A DNA stretch of 64,000 bases from an uncultured Acidobacteriota bacterium (GTDB lineage Bacteria; Acidobacteriota; Thermoanaerobaculia; Gp7-AA8), in assembly GCA_937870635.1 (NCBI GenBank), contig CALMZP010000110.1, positions 25,015-89,014 of the forward strand, read 5' to 3'. Position numbers and translations under genes: made by a program. A model generated the notes under the pieces. It saw only the letters and a list, made by a program, of their open reading frames with translations, searched no databases and was not told the DNA's origin. Of the stretch, positions 7,958-17,692 are shown piece by piece; position 1 is the first letter of the stretch; each line of letters starts with the position of its first letter.

Positions 7958-9898
7958 ATGCTCTATCGCTTCGACAATATCGAAAAGTCTTACGGACCCC
8001 ACGACGTCCTTCAGGGCGCCACCTGGCAGCACAACCCCGGCGAGCACGTCGGCCTGGTGGGCCGCAACGGCGCCGGCAAGACCACGCTTTTCCGCCTCCT
8101 GCTCAAACAGGAGGAGCCCGACCACGGGACGATCCTGCGCGCCTCCGGCCTTACCATCGGTCACGTCGGCCAGCATCTCGATGCCGAGCCGGGGATGTCG
8201 CTCTTCGACTACGTCGAGACGGCCTTTGCCGACGTCCTGAAAATCGACCGCAAGATGCGCGCGATCGAGCACGATCTCGCTGACCCTTCCCGCCCCGACC
8301 ACGATCGCCTCCTCGAAAAGTACGCGGAGCTCCAGCACGACTACGAGCACGCCGACGGCTACAAGCTCCACGCGGAGGTCGAGCGCGTGCTGACCGGAGT
8401 CGGTTTCTCCGACAAGGCCGAGTGGCAGCGTCCCATCGCCGAGTTCAGCGGCGGCCAGCAGAACCGCGCCATGCTGGCCCGTGTTCTCTTGACGAGAGTG
8501 GACCTGCTTCTTCTCGACGAGCCGACGAACCACCTCGATCTCAAGGGAATCGAGTTTCTCGAGGAGTTCCTGCAGTCGTTTCCCGGCAGCTATCTGCTCA
8601 TCTCACACGACCGTACCTTTCTGAACCGTACCGTCGCGAAAATCATCGAGCTCGCTCACGGAAAGCTCATCGAATACAACGGCAATTACGAACGATTCGT
8701 CGAGCTGCGGGCTGAGCGGATGGAAAAGATGGCGATCGATTACGAGCGCCAGCAGGAGATGATCGAGAAAACCGAGGAATTCATTCGCCGAAACATCGCC
8801 GGGCAGAAGACCAAGCAGGCGAAGTCCCGCCGGAAAATGCTCGGAAGGCTCGATGAGCTGGAGCGGCCGGAGACGGACGAGACCCTCGCGAAGTTCAACC
8901 TCGACGCCGGTCCTCGTTCGGGGGCCGTGGCGATGACGGTCGATCGACTGGCCGCCGGCTACGATGCGAAGAAGATCGTCGATCACTTCAGCCTCACGAT
9001 CCGCCGCGGTGAGCGCTACGCGATCATGGGTCCCAACGGCTCCGGAAAATCGACTCTCCTCAAGACATTCGCAGGGCGTCTCCCGCCCCTCGCCGGCACC
9101 GTCACCTACGGCCACAACGTCCACCTCGGCTACTACGACCAGACTCTCGGCGATCTCGATCCGAAAGGCTCGGTCCTAGACGAGATCTGGAATCTCGACC
9201 ATTCGCAGACCGAAGAGCAGGTTCGAAAGTACCTGGCGCGCTTTTCGTTCTTCGATGACGACGTCTTCAAGAAGACTCACGCTCTCTCGGGTGGAGAAAA
9301 GGGACGTCTTGCGCTCGCCAAGATCATGTATGCGGGAGGCAACCTGATGCTCCTCGACGAGCCGACGAACCACCTCGACGTCTACACGCGCGAAGCACTC
9401 GAGGAGGCGCTGGAGAAATTCACCGGTGCGCTGGTGGTCGTCTCGCACGACCGCTATTTCGTCGATCGCGTCGCTGAGAACATCATCCTCGTCGAGGATG
9501 GCGATGCCGAGGTGTACGCGGGCGGGTACTCCGAGCTCGTGGAGCGTATGAAGGCCGGGCTGGCGACGCCGAAGAAAATCGAGGTCGTCGCGCCCGCGCC
9601 CCCACCGCAGCCCAGGGCCGGCGACCCGCCACCCAGAGTCGATCGGACCGAACAGAAGAAACGCGACAAGCAGCTCAAGAAGATCGACGAGGAGCTCGCG
9701 CGGCTCGAGCAGCGGATCGCCTCAGCCGAAGCGGAGCGCGAGCGCAACGACCTGCTGCTCTGTTCGGAAGAAGTCTTCAAAGACGGCGATCGCGTGAAAA
9801 AGATCCAGGCCCGAAACGCCGATCTCAAGGCGATGATCGAGCTGCTCTCCCGCAAGTGGGAAGAGCTGGAGACGCAGAAGGAAGAGCTGGCGTCGTGA
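7958..9898 (+). CDS. ABC-F family ATPase
   Basis: 646 residues with two ABC domains and no membrane domain, so a ribosome-acting ABC-F protein rather than a transporter. Domain 1: Walker A GRNGAGKTT (35-43), signature SGGQQNR, Walker B LLLLDEPTNHLD. Domain 2: GPNGSGKST, ALSGGEKGR, LMLLDEPTNHLD. Between them lies the charged linker (EKTEEFIRRNIAGQKTKQAK) and at the end a coiled-coil C-terminal domain after a Pro-rich hinge. Members control translation elongation or protect the ribosome; the C-terminal coiled coil fits the Uup/YheS side rather than EttA. A TAGGGT box lies 12 nt before the ATG. Confidence 0.9.
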   Translation: MLYRFDNIEKSYGPHDVLQGATWQHNPGEHVGLVGRNGAGKTTLFRLLLKQEEPDHGTILRASGLTIGHVGQHLDAEPGMSLFDYVETAFADVLKIDRKMRAIEHDLADPSRPDHDRLLEKYAELQHDYEHADGYKLHAEVERVLTGVGFSDKAEWQRPIAEFSGGQQNRAMLARVLLTRVDLLLLDEPTNHLDLKGIEFLEEFLQSFPGSYLLISHDRTFLNRTVAKIIELAHGKLIEYNGNYERFVELRAERMEKMAIDYERQQEMIEKTEEFIRRNIAGQKTKQAKSRRKMLGRLDELERPETDETLAKFNLDAGPRSGAVAMTVDRLAAGYDAKKIVDHFSLTIRRGERYAIMGPNGSGKSTLLKTFAGRLPPLAGTVTYGHNVHLGYYDQTLGDLDPKGSVLDEIWNLDHSQTEEQVRKYLARFSFFDDDVFKKTHALSGGEKGRLALAKIMYAGGNLMLLDEPTNHLDVYTREALEEALEKFTGALVVVSHDRYFVDRVAENIILVEDGDAEVYAGGYSELVERMKAGLATPKKIEVVAPAPPPQPRAGDPPPRVDRTEQKKRDKQLKKIDEELARLEQRIASAEAERERNDLLLCSEEVFKDGDRVKKIQARNADLKAMIELLSRKWEELETQKEELAS

Positions 9899-9905
9899 TG
9901 GGGGG

Positions 9906-10008
9906 TGTCACCCCGAGCGTGAGCGAGGGACCGGGGGGGCGGGCGGCACGAGGCATGCGTTGCGTGCCACCCATCCCCCAGGTCCCTCGTTCACGCTCGA
10001 GATGACAG
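9906..10008. repeat. Inverted pair of the TCCCGAGCG family
   Basis: Left arm TGTCACCCCGAGCGTGAGCG with GAGGGACC; right arm reads GGTCCCTCGTTCACGCTC then GAGATGACA. The arms are about 35 bp with a few mismatches, between the convergent ends of the ABC-F and FAD oxidoreductase genes. Confidence 0.85.
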
Positions 10009-10021
10009 CGTGGGAACGGCC

Positions 10022-11092
10022 TCACAACAACGTTGGTCCCTCGATGAGCTGTCCTTCCTCGAATCTCGACGGACGTAAATCGCTGACGTCGACGCTCGTC
10101 GTGCCGTCGAGGATCATCTCCGCGATCAGCTGACCGATGGCCGGCGAATGCATCACGCCATGGCCCGATGAGCCGTTGGCCAGGTAGACATTCGGCATCC
10201 GCGGATGGCGTCCCACGATGGCGTGGCGGTCGGGAGACATCTCGTAGAGTCCAGACCAGCAGTGGTCGGTATCGATCGCCGCATTCCGCAGCAGAGGAAT
10301 CCGTTTCTTCGCCCGGTCGACGACCTCGTCCATCCAGATTTCGTCGTCCGGAGGAGTGTCGGGCCAGAGAAGGAGTACCCGGCCCTCGCGCACGCGCGTA
10401 TGAAACCCATCGTCAGCCCATATGGTCATCGGCATGTCGGGCGGCAGCGCATCGGTGGTGAACGTACACGCGACTCGCCGGCGCAGAGGAGTGACCGGCA
10501 CATCGCAGAACTCCGCCGCCCAGGCGCCCGCGGCATTCACGTACGTCACGGCGGGGTCGAGCGGGCGGGCGTCGTGACCGAACTCGAAACGCACACCCAG
10601 CCGCTGCGCCGCCTCGGCGTAACCGCGGAGAATCTCCATCGGTCGGATGAACCCGTCGGTCGGGCAGAATGAGCCGCCGATGATATCGCTGCCCTCGATG
10701 TACGGGTTCAGCGCGAGCGCCTCGTCACGGCCGACCATGCGCGTCTCGGTGAAGCCGCAGGCCCGCTGCACGTCTCGCGCGGAGCGGAGCTCCGCCAACG
10801 CGTTCTGAGTGTTCGCAAGGAAGAGATAGCCGGATGGCTGATACCCCGGATCGACACCCACTTCCTCGCGGAAATGCAGAAGCTTCTGCCGGGAGAGCAT
10901 GGACAGCCGGACGTTCACCGCGGTCCCGAACTGAGTCCTGAAGCCGCCGGTTGCCTGCGCTGTGCTGCCGCCGCCGAGGCTCTGGTGACGGTCGATGACG
11001 ACGATGTCGTCGCGGCCCCGCACCGCGAGATGCCAGGCGACACTGCATCCGATCACACCGGCGCCGGCGATCACGATGCGTCCATCGGGCAT
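10022..11092 (-). CDS. FAD-dependent oxidoreductase (DAO / sarcosine oxidase beta-like)
   Basis: 356 residues from the ATG that gives MPDGRIVIAGAGVIGCSVAWH. The GxGxxG FAD motif is at once N-terminal and the family glycine block follows (GGGSTAQATGGFR). The C-terminal HCWSGLYEMSPDRHAIVG and NGSSGHGVMHSPAIG are typical of DAO-fold amine or amino-acid oxidases such as sarcosine oxidase beta and D-amino acid dehydrogenases; the substrate cannot be told. A longer upstream reading frame exists, but it lies antisense to cinA. With the start chosen here the gene diverges from cinA with 34 bp between them. Confidence 0.85.
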   Translation of the reverse strand: MPDGRIVIAGAGVIGCSVAWHLAVRGRDDIVVIDRHQSLGGGSTAQATGGFRTQFGTAVNVRLSMLSRQKLLHFREEVGVDPGYQPSGYLFLANTQNALAELRSARDVQRACGFTETRMVGRDEALALNPYIEGSDIIGGSFCPTDGFIRPMEILRGYAEAAQRLGVRFEFGHDARPLDPAVTYVNAAGAWAAEFCDVPVTPLRRRVACTFTTDALPPDMPMTIWADDGFHTRVREGRVLLLWPDTPPDDEIWMDEVVDRAKKRIPLLRNAAIDTDHCWSGLYEMSPDRHAIVGRHPRMPNVYLANGSSGHGVMHSPAIGQLIAEMILDGTTSVDVSDLRPSRFEEGQLIEGPTLL

Positions 11093-11126
11093 ACGGCGCA
11101 CGGTACCATGTGCCCTCAGGTCGTGA

Positions 11127-12356
11127 ATGAAAGCGTCCATCATCGCCATCGGTTCTGAAATGCTCGGCCCCACGAGGGTCGATACGAACTCGCTGAAGAT
11201 CACCTCGGCGCTCGAAGATTTCGGCGTGGAGTTGGTTCGAAAGGTCGTCGTCGGTGACACTCTGCAGCACATCGTCGACGAGATTCGACACCTCCTCGAC
11301 GGCAGCGACCTCCTCGCCATCACTGGCGGCCTGGGCCCGACGGAAGACGACCTGACTCGCGACGCTCTCGCGAAGGCCTTCGGCCTGGAAATGGAGGTCG
11401 ACCAGTCGATCATCGACTGGATCGAGGCGCGCTTCGCGCGACGTGGGTGGAAGATGCCCGAGGTCAACAAGCGCCAGGCAAATGTCTTTCGCGGACAGAC
11501 CACGCTGCGGAACGAGCGTGGCACCGCGCCAGGTTTCCGGCTGTCCGTGGAAGGCAAGGTGGTTTGGGTCTTTCCCGGAGTGCCAAATGAGCTCGAATGG
11601 ATGATCGCGACGTATCTGCGGCCCTGGCTCGAGAAAGAGTCGGCCGGCGAGCGCCGGTATCGTCGCGTGCTGAAGGTCGCCGGTCTTTCCGAATCGGCGG
11701 TCGAGGAACGGTTGAAGCCGTACTACGACGCGCGGCCCGGCGAGCCGCTGACGGTCCTCGCCAGCGGCGGTCAGATCGAGCTGCATCTTCAGCAGCCATC
11801 CCGCGAGGAGATCGAAAAGAGGGAGAAGGAGTTGCTCTCGATCTTCGCGGAACGCGTCTTCGGATTCGACGAGGACAGCCTCGAGTCGGTCGTTGGGAGC
11901 ATGCTCCGCGACCGCGGCGAGACTCTGGCCACCGCGGAATCGTGCACGGGGGGACTTCTGGGGTCGCGGATTACCGACGTGCCGGGCAGTTCGGCGTATT
12001 ACATGGGGGGTCTGATCAGCTACACGGGCGCTGCGAAGATCGACCTTGCGAATGTCGACCCGGACCTGATCCGCGCGCATGGCGAGGTCTCCGAGGAAGT
12101 GGCGGTGGCGCTGGCTCGCGGCGTACGCGCGCGTTTCGGCACGACCTACGGCGTGGGGATCACGGGGATCGCTGGTCCGGGCGGGGGGTCGGAGGCGAAG
12201 CCGGTCGGGACCGTCCACATCGCCGTCGCCCAGGAAAATCGATACGAGCATAGGAAGATGTTCTGGCAGGGGCCGCGGACGATCATCAAGTGGTTCTCGA
12301 CGCAGTTCGCGCTCGACCTGCTGCGTCTTTTCATCATCCGGCCACCTCTGAACTAA
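11127..12356 (+). CDS. cinA: CinA: competence/damage-inducible protein, NMN amidase
   Basis: 409 residues in two parts. The N-terminal MoCF-biosynthesis-like domain (about 1-170) shows IIAIGSEMLGPTRVDTNS and ITGGLGPTEDDLTRDA, with VFPGVPNE near residue 152. The C-terminal PncC-type amidase (about 250-409) shows TAESCTGGLLGSRITDVPGS, the nucleophile Ser region, and GITGIAGPGGGSEAKPVGTV. CinA hydrolyses nicotinamide mononucleotide and has a pyrophosphatase-type N-domain, feeding the pyridine nucleotide cycle. It diverges from the FAD oxidoreductase gene. Confidence 0.94.
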   Translation: MKASIIAIGSEMLGPTRVDTNSLKITSALEDFGVELVRKVVVGDTLQHIVDEIRHLLDGSDLLAITGGLGPTEDDLTRDALAKAFGLEMEVDQSIIDWIEARFARRGWKMPEVNKRQANVFRGQTTLRNERGTAPGFRLSVEGKVVWVFPGVPNELEWMIATYLRPWLEKESAGERRYRRVLKVAGLSESAVEERLKPYYDARPGEPLTVLASGGQIELHLQQPSREEIEKREKELLSIFAERVFGFDEDSLESVVGSMLRDRGETLATAESCTGGLLGSRITDVPGSSAYYMGGLISYTGAAKIDLANVDPDLIRAHGEVSEEVAVALARGVRARFGTTYGVGITGIAGPGGGSEAKPVGTVHIAVAQENRYEHRKMFWQGPRTIIKWFSTQFALDLLRLFIIRPPLN

Positions 12357-12359
12357 AAT
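12354..12359 (+). promoter_or_regulatory. Candidate -10 box TAAAAT, 11 nt before the YfhO-like start
   Basis: TAAAAT overlaps the cinA stop codon and is followed by TCCGCGCCCTC and the ATG at 12371. No Shine-Dalgarno sequence is present, so a very short or absent leader is implied. Confidence 0.4.
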
Positions 12360-12370
12360 TCCGCGCCCTC

Positions 12371-14737
12371 ATGCTCGAACGCCTGAATGCCGCGATCGTG
12401 AAGTACGCGCGCTGGCACGACGTGTCCGCTCTGTCGGTCATCGTCGTGTCGATCTCGGCGTGGTTCTGGGACGTGCTGTTCGCGGGGAGGGCGTTCTACG
12501 CCCGCGACATCTTTCACTATCACTATCCGATGAAGAAGATCGTGCGCGACACGATCCTCTCCGGTGAATTTCCGATGTGGAGCACCCACTTCGCGGCCGG
12601 ACAGCCGATGGCTGCGAATCCAGCCTACGAGGTGTTCTATCCGCCGCAGCTGCTCGTCCTGCTTCCCGATCTGCAATTCGGCCTGACGCTGCACATCGTC
12701 ATTCACTTCTACATCTGCGGCATCGGCCTTTTCTACTTTCTGCGCTCGCTGGGAACGGGACCTGCCGCCGCGCTGCTCGGATCGCTCGCCTACACCCTCG
12801 GTGGACCTTTTCTGTCGCTCGTGCGAACGCTCCCTTTTCTCTTCTCGATGGCGTGGGTGCCGCTCATCTTTCTCTTCGCGCGCCGCTTTTTTATCGGACG
12901 GCGCCGGCGCGATCTCTGCCTCGCCGCGATCTTCGGCGGAATGCAGGCCCTGGTCGCCGAGCCGACGACGATCGTGCAGACCTGGCTCGTCGTTGCTGCT
13001 TATGGCGTGTACCGGATTTATCGCGACTCGTCGCCGCTGAAGAGCATCGCCATCGGATATTTCGGAATGGGTGCAGCGAGCGCCGTCATCGCGGCGGCGC
13101 AGCTCGTACCGCTGCTTGACTTCGTTCCCGATTCGGTCCGGTCCCGGCCAATGGACTGGAACTCAGGGGTCTCGATGTGGAGTCTTGCGCCGGCGCGAGT
13201 GCTCGAGCTCTTCTATCCGCTCGTCTTTCAGTCGCTGTTCGACTTCCACGGCAAGCAGTGGATCACCACCATGTACGACGTCGGCGAGCCGTTCATCTCA
13301 AATTTTTATCCGGGGATAGCCATTGGACTGCTGTTCGTCACGGGGTTCGTGGCGTGGCGGCGCGGCAGCGCATTCGTGCTCGCCTTGTGCGCAGGCCTCT
13401 ACGTTCTGGCGATCGGGTCGCACACGCCGCTTCTGCGAATCCTGTACGACCTGGGGATTTTCTCCACCATGAGGTTCCCCGAGAAGTTCGCGATGGGCGC
13501 GACTTTCATCGTGGTCGTCTGGGCGGCGCTGACTGCCGATCTTCTATTTCGAGGCGACGAGCGTGTGCGCAGCGCGCTGCTCTGGACGATCGGCGGATGG
13601 GTCGTCATCGGCTTTTTTCTCATCCTTGCGGCGGAGCGCGTATGGCAGCTGTTCTGGGTGGTGACGTTCGCTCGCGGTGTGATCCTTCTTCTGATTCTCT
13701 TCGGTATGCGGCGGTGGCGGACGCCCTTGTGGGCGGGGCTGGTCGTCCTCGTGACCATCTTCGACGTCGTTCATCTCCGCACCATCAACCCGACGATCGG
13801 CCCGTCCTACTTCGAGCCGCCCCCGGTGACCCGGCAACTCAGCCCGGAGAAGGACCGCTACAGGGTCTTTCACAACGCGGAATGGGACTGGATGGCGGCA
13901 CTGCCGAACGCGGATGCGTACTTCTTCCATCCGACAGGGCGATCGTGGACGCTGCGCAATTCGTTGATGACCCGCAATGCGGCGTGGTGGGACTATCGGT
14001 ACGTCCTCGACCGCGATTACGACCAGACTCTGCTCAGGACTTCCGATCGATTTGTCTATGCAATGCTCGAGATGAATCGCAGCGGCCGTACCGGCTGGGA
14101 AGAACAGATGATGGCGATGTCCAACGCCTGGTATCGCGGCCGGTTCCGGCCCGCGGCGGAGGAGATCAAGCGCGTCAGCGCGGACTGGCAAGCGATGATG
14201 CCGGTGGATTTCCTTCCGGCCGCGGAGCGGTACCCGCGGTTCTATTTCGCGGATCAGATGATCGCCATCTCCGATGTGAATGATTTTGCGGCCAAGGTCC
14301 TTGCCGGCAACACCAGCCGCCGCGCGGCTTTCGTCGAGGGCCCGACTTTCACGCCGGCCGGGGGGACGGTGCGATCGGCGAAGCAGACCTCGCGAACGAT
14401 CCGCGTCGAGGCCGAGGCGACCGGACGATCGCTGCTGATGTTGAGCGTCACTCCGCACAAATACTGGCGCGCTCGTGTCAATGGCCAGCCGGTGAAACCG
14501 CGCGTCGTGAACATCGCTTATCAGGCGATCGAGCTCCCGGCCGGGCGCCATGTCGTCGAGATGAACTACTGGAATCCGCTCGTCGTGCCGTCGCTGGTGG
14601 TCTCCCTGCTCGCTCTGCTGGCCGCGATCGTGGTCGCGATCATGAGCCCGGGCGGCGTTGTGGCGCTCCAGGAAGAAGCGGCGCCGGCCGCGGCGGAGGC
14701 GCCCGTGAGAAGAAACAAGAGAAAAATCCGGAAGTGA
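12371..14737 (+). CDS. YfhO-like polytopic membrane protein
   Basis: 788 residues from the ATG at MLERLNAAIVKYARWHD; an upstream extension would lie inside cinA and is not used. About a dozen hydrophobic helices occupy roughly residues 20-480. The first loop carries the acidic/aromatic stretch FYARDIFHYHYPMKK and FPMWSTHFAAGQPMAANP, which resembles the YfhO family. In that GT-C-type family an early Asp is usual. A soluble C-terminal part follows, with PHKYWRARVNGQPVKPR and a last helix near residue 745. Firmicute YfhO modifies lipoteichoic acid; here the substrate is unknown. The tail is rich in Ala and Lys/Arg. Confidence 0.75.
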   Translation: MLERLNAAIVKYARWHDVSALSVIVVSISAWFWDVLFAGRAFYARDIFHYHYPMKKIVRDTILSGEFPMWSTHFAAGQPMAANPAYEVFYPPQLLVLLPDLQFGLTLHIVIHFYICGIGLFYFLRSLGTGPAAALLGSLAYTLGGPFLSLVRTLPFLFSMAWVPLIFLFARRFFIGRRRRDLCLAAIFGGMQALVAEPTTIVQTWLVVAAYGVYRIYRDSSPLKSIAIGYFGMGAASAVIAAAQLVPLLDFVPDSVRSRPMDWNSGVSMWSLAPARVLELFYPLVFQSLFDFHGKQWITTMYDVGEPFISNFYPGIAIGLLFVTGFVAWRRGSAFVLALCAGLYVLAIGSHTPLLRILYDLGIFSTMRFPEKFAMGATFIVVVWAALTADLLFRGDERVRSALLWTIGGWVVIGFFLILAAERVWQLFWVVTFARGVILLLILFGMRRWRTPLWAGLVVLVTIFDVVHLRTINPTIGPSYFEPPPVTRQLSPEKDRYRVFHNAEWDWMAALPNADAYFFHPTGRSWTLRNSLMTRNAAWWDYRYVLDRDYDQTLLRTSDRFVYAMLEMNRSGRTGWEEQMMAMSNAWYRGRFRPAAEEIKRVSADWQAMMPVDFLPAAERYPRFYFADQMIAISDVNDFAAKVLAGNTSRRAAFVEGPTFTPAGGTVRSAKQTSRTIRVEAEATGRSLLMLSVTPHKYWRARVNGQPVKPRVVNIAYQAIELPAGRHVVEMNYWNPLVVPSLVVSLLALLAAIVVAIMSPGGVVALQEEAAPAAAEAPVRRNKRKIRK

Positions 14738-14760
14738 AGAGAGCGCGGATCTAAAGGCGC

Positions 14761-14861
14761 TGTCATCCCGAGCGTGAGCGAGGGACCTGGGGGCGGTGTG
14801 GTACGCAACTCACGCCTCGCGCCGCCCATCCCCCAGGTCCCTCGCTACGCTCGGGATGACA
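14761..14861. repeat. Inverted pair of the TCCCGAGCG family
   Basis: TGTCATCCCGAGCGTGAGCG and GAGGGACCTGGGGG pair with the right arm ending CTCGGGATGACA. A second right arm (AAGTCCCTCGCTCACGCTCG) follows at 14912-14942, showing that arms can be gained singly. Confidence 0.85.
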
Positions 14862-14862
14862 G

Positions 14863-14970
14863 GTGGAGCCGCGGGCGATCTCGCCCGCGCCGTCCTCGCG
14901 CCGCCCATCCCCCAAGTCCCTCGCTCACGCTCGCGATGACAGGTGGAGCGCGGGCGACCTCGCCCGCGTC
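14863..14970. repeat. Two GC-rich palindromes
   Basis: Copies of GCGGGCGATCTCGCCCGC and GCGGGCGACCTCGCCCGC (each preceded by GTGGAGC) flank the extra TCCCGAGCG-type arm between two convergent genes. Confidence 0.85.
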
Positions 14971-14986
14971 GTCCTGCCGCACTCCA

Positions 14987-16300
14987 TCACCCCTTGCGCA
15001 TCAGCAGCACGTTCGAGATCACGTCGTTGTAGAGAACGACGATCATCAGTGCGGCGAGCGCGGCGAAGCCTACCTGCTGGATCCGCTCCTTGACTCGCAG
15101 TGACAGATCGCGGCGCGCGACGCCCTCGATCAGCAGGATCATGATGTGGCCGCCGTCGAGTACGGGGATCGGCAGCAGATTCATCACTCCGAGCTGAAGC
15201 GAGATCATCGCCATGAGCGCGATCACTTCCATCCAGCCACGGCGGAGCATGTCGCCGGAGATTCGCGCGATCGAGATCGGGCCGCTCAGCTCCTTCATGC
15301 TTCCTTCGGGACGGAACATGCGCGCAATCGCGGCACCGGCGTAGCGCAGCATCTTCCAGTTCTGCTGGACGCTGTCCTGGAGTGCCGGCAGAAGCGAGAG
15401 CCGCTTCGTCTCCGTCGGGGGCAGGAAACCGCGATAGGGATCGCGGGGATTGAACTCGACCTTCGGGAACCGCGCGATGTAAGACTGAGCACCGCGCCTC
15501 ATGCCGAGAATGAGCGGTGCCCCGGGCTCTTTGGCGAGCACTTCATTCAACCGCTCGAGGTTGTCGATCGGCTTTCCGTTAACGCTGACGATACGGTCGC
15601 CGGTCCTGATGCCGGCCTGATCGGCGAGCGATCCGGGAGTGACGCGACCCACGACGGGGTCGAGCAGCGGCCGGATGCCGGCGCGGCCGACGGGGCCGTA
15701 TTCACTCTGCTCGCGATCGGGAGTGATGAAGGTCTGGCGCGTCTGTCCGTTGCGGATGTATTGGATCGGCAGTCGCGTGCCCGCATTCATGGTGATCGCA
15801 AGGCGGAGGTCGTTGAAGTCACCGATCGTCTCGTTGCCGACCTTGATGATGTGGTCGCCCGGCTGCAGCCCGGCGCGAGCGGCGGGGCTGTCGGGAAGGA
15901 CTTCGCCGATGACCGAACGCACGACGGCGTATTCGGTTCCTACCATCACGATGCCGGCCATGAAGACGATCGCGATGAGGATGTTCATCGCCGGGCCGGC
16001 GACCAGGATCAGGAAACGCTGCCACTTCGGCTTCGAGAGAAACTCGTCCGGCGCGCCCTGCTGGTTCTCTTCGGGTGAGTCGCCGGCCATTCGGACATAA
16101 CCGCCGAGAGGGATCAGCGAAACACGATAATCGGTATCGCCGCGGCGGAAACCGAAGAGCCGTTTGCCGAAGCCGAACGAGAACACGAGCACGCGCACCC
16201 GGAAAAGCTTGGCAAACATGAAGTGCCCGGCCTCGTGCGCGAAGATGAGGAAGCCGAGGACGAGGATGAAGGCGAGAAGGTTCGTCGGGATGTTGGACAT
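14987..16300 (-). CDS. rseP: RseP-type site-2 zinc metalloprotease
   Basis: 437 residues. The membrane zinc site HEAGH is at residues 22-26 in the first helix (FLIFAHEAGHFMFAKLF). Two PDZ domains follow (AARAGLQPGDHIIKVGNE about 140, and LADQAGIRTGDRIVSVNG about 225). The third zinc ligand motif NLLPIPVLDGGHI is in the C-terminal membrane part. RseP cleaves anti-sigma factors and remnant signal peptides in the inner membrane. It is the last gene of a minus-strand set and begins 8 bp after the dxr stop, the classic dxr-rseP pairing. Confidence 0.95.
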   Translation of the reverse strand: MSNIPTNLLAFILVLGFLIFAHEAGHFMFAKLFRVRVLVFSFGFGKRLFGFRRGDTDYRVSLIPLGGYVRMAGDSPEENQQGAPDEFLSKPKWQRFLILVAGPAMNILIAIVFMAGIVMVGTEYAVVRSVIGEVLPDSPAARAGLQPGDHIIKVGNETIGDFNDLRLAITMNAGTRLPIQYIRNGQTRQTFITPDREQSEYGPVGRAGIRPLLDPVVGRVTPGSLADQAGIRTGDRIVSVNGKPIDNLERLNEVLAKEPGAPLILGMRRGAQSYIARFPKVEFNPRDPYRGFLPPTETKRLSLLPALQDSVQQNWKMLRYAGAAIARMFRPEGSMKELSGPISIARISGDMLRRGWMEVIALMAMISLQLGVMNLLPIPVLDGGHIMILLIEGVARRDLSLRVKERIQQVGFAALAALMIVVLYNDVISNVLLMRKG

Positions 16301-16308
16301 GAGCGGGC

Positions 16309-17472
16309 TCAGCGACTTACTGCAACATCAGTTCCGCGGGCTTCATTGCGTGCCCACCGGTCCCACTCGAGGGCGTCCTCGACCGAGGCGATGGGGGCGA
16401 CCTTGCCCGCGTGCCGTTCCAGGACGCGGCTTACGATTTCTACGATTGCCGGGAAGGAAAGTTCCCCGGCGAGGAAACGTTCCACCGCGATCTCGTTGGC
16501 AGCGTTGAGGACGGCCGGCATCGATCCTCCGGTGCGGCAGGCCTCGTAGGCGAGTTCCACGGCCGGGAAGCGGCGGGGATCGACGGGGAGGAAGTCGAGC
16601 GTCCGGATTTTCGCCAGGTCGAGCCGCGCGAAGGGAGCCTGCACACGCTCCGGGTAGAGGAGCGCGTACTGGATCGGGAACTTCATGTCGGTCGTCGAAA
16701 GCTGCGCGATGATCGAGCCATCGATGTATTCGACCATGGAGTGAACGATCGACTGCGGGTGAATCAGGATGTCGATCCGGTCGGCCGGCAGGCTGAAGAG
16801 GTGATGGGCTTCGATGACCTCGAGGCCCTTGTTCATCATGGTTGCGGAGTCGATGGAGATCTTGCTGCCCATTTTCCACGTGGGATGGGCGAGCGCCGCC
16901 TCGATGCTGATTTCGTCGAATGTGTCGAGTTCGCGGCGCAGGAAGGGGCCTCCCGACGCGGTGAGGATGATTCGCTGGATCTCCTGGTGCGTACCGCACC
17001 GGATCGCCTGATGGACGGCGTTGTGCTCCGAATCGACGGGGAGAATCTCTCCGCCGTGCTCGCGCGCCGTGCTCGTCATGACATCGCCTGCCGCGACGAG
17101 CACTTCTTTGTTCGCGATGCCGACGCGCTTCCCCGCCCGGAGCGCGGCGTAGACCGGAGGGATGCCGGCGGCGCCGACGATTGCCGCGATGACCGCGTTG
17201 GCGGAAGGCATCGACGCGACGTCGGAGGCGCCTTTCGATCCGGAGACGATCGCCACGGCGTCGCCGATCACCGCTCTCAGCTTCGGCACATCCGAGTCGG
17301 TTCGGACCGATACCAGCTCGGGGCGATACTTCTTCACCTGCGCCGCGAGGAGCTCGATGTTGGCACCGGCAGCCAGCCCGACGACACGAAGGTCGTCCGG
17401 AAAGGCGTCGACGACCGCGAGTGTGCTGCGGCCGACCGAACCGGTGCTGCCGAGGATGGAGACGGTGCGCAT
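16309..17472 (-). CDS. dxr: 1-deoxy-D-xylulose 5-phosphate reductoisomerase
   Basis: 387 residues; the NADPH-dependent enzyme that turns DXP into MEP, the first committed step of isoprenoid synthesis. The nucleotide site GSTGSVGRST is at residues 8-17. GKRVGIANKEVLVAAG and LPVDSEHNAVHQ carry the metal-binding Asp and Glu, and TASGGPFL, HPTWKMGSKISIDSATMMNKGLE and FLAGELSF are family blocks. It supplies isopentenyl units to UppS of the same cluster. A 220-bp repeat-bearing spacer separates it from cdsA, so it may have its own promoter. Confidence 0.96.
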   Translation of the reverse strand: MRTVSILGSTGSVGRSTLAVVDAFPDDLRVVGLAAGANIELLAAQVKKYRPELVSVRTDSDVPKLRAVIGDAVAIVSGSKGASDVASMPSANAVIAAIVGAAGIPPVYAALRAGKRVGIANKEVLVAAGDVMTSTAREHGGEILPVDSEHNAVHQAIRCGTHQEIQRIILTASGGPFLRRELDTFDEISIEAALAHPTWKMGSKISIDSATMMNKGLEVIEAHHLFSLPADRIDILIHPQSIVHSMVEYIDGSIIAQLSTTDMKFPIQYALLYPERVQAPFARLDLAKIRTLDFLPVDPRRFPAVELAYEACRTGGSMPAVLNAANEIAVERFLAGELSFPAIVEIVSRVLERHAGKVAPIASVEDALEWDRWARNEARGTDVAVSR

Positions 17473-17490
17473 TGGTTTTGTGGGAGTTTA

Positions 17491-17682
17491 TCCCGAGCGC
17501 AGTTGCTTGATCCCGAGCGAAGCAGTTGCTTGATCCCGAGCGAAGCGAGGGATCTCCGGAAGCACCGCGAGAGTCGTGCCTACGAAGGGCGATCCTGCCG
17601 GTGGTACCGGAGATCCCTCGCTTCGCTCGGGATGAAATCAGCTCCCTCGCTTCGCTCGGGATGAAATCAGCTAGCGCCGGGA
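17491..17682. repeat. Multi-arm TCCCGAGCG repeat
   Basis: Three left arms in a row (TCCCGAGCGCAGTTGCTTGA, then TCCCGAGCGAAGCAGTTGCT, then TCCCGAGCGAAGCGAGGGAT) face two right arms (ATCCCTCGCTTCGCTCGGGA twice). It fills the dxr-cdsA spacer. Partial duplication of arms is evident. Confidence 0.9.
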
Positions 17683-17692
17683 TAAACCGTTT

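Noticed and set aside
11093..11557. N-terminal extension of the FAD oxidoreductase
   Set aside because: The extension is antisense to cinA and carries no homology; the FAD motif begins right after the start at 11092.
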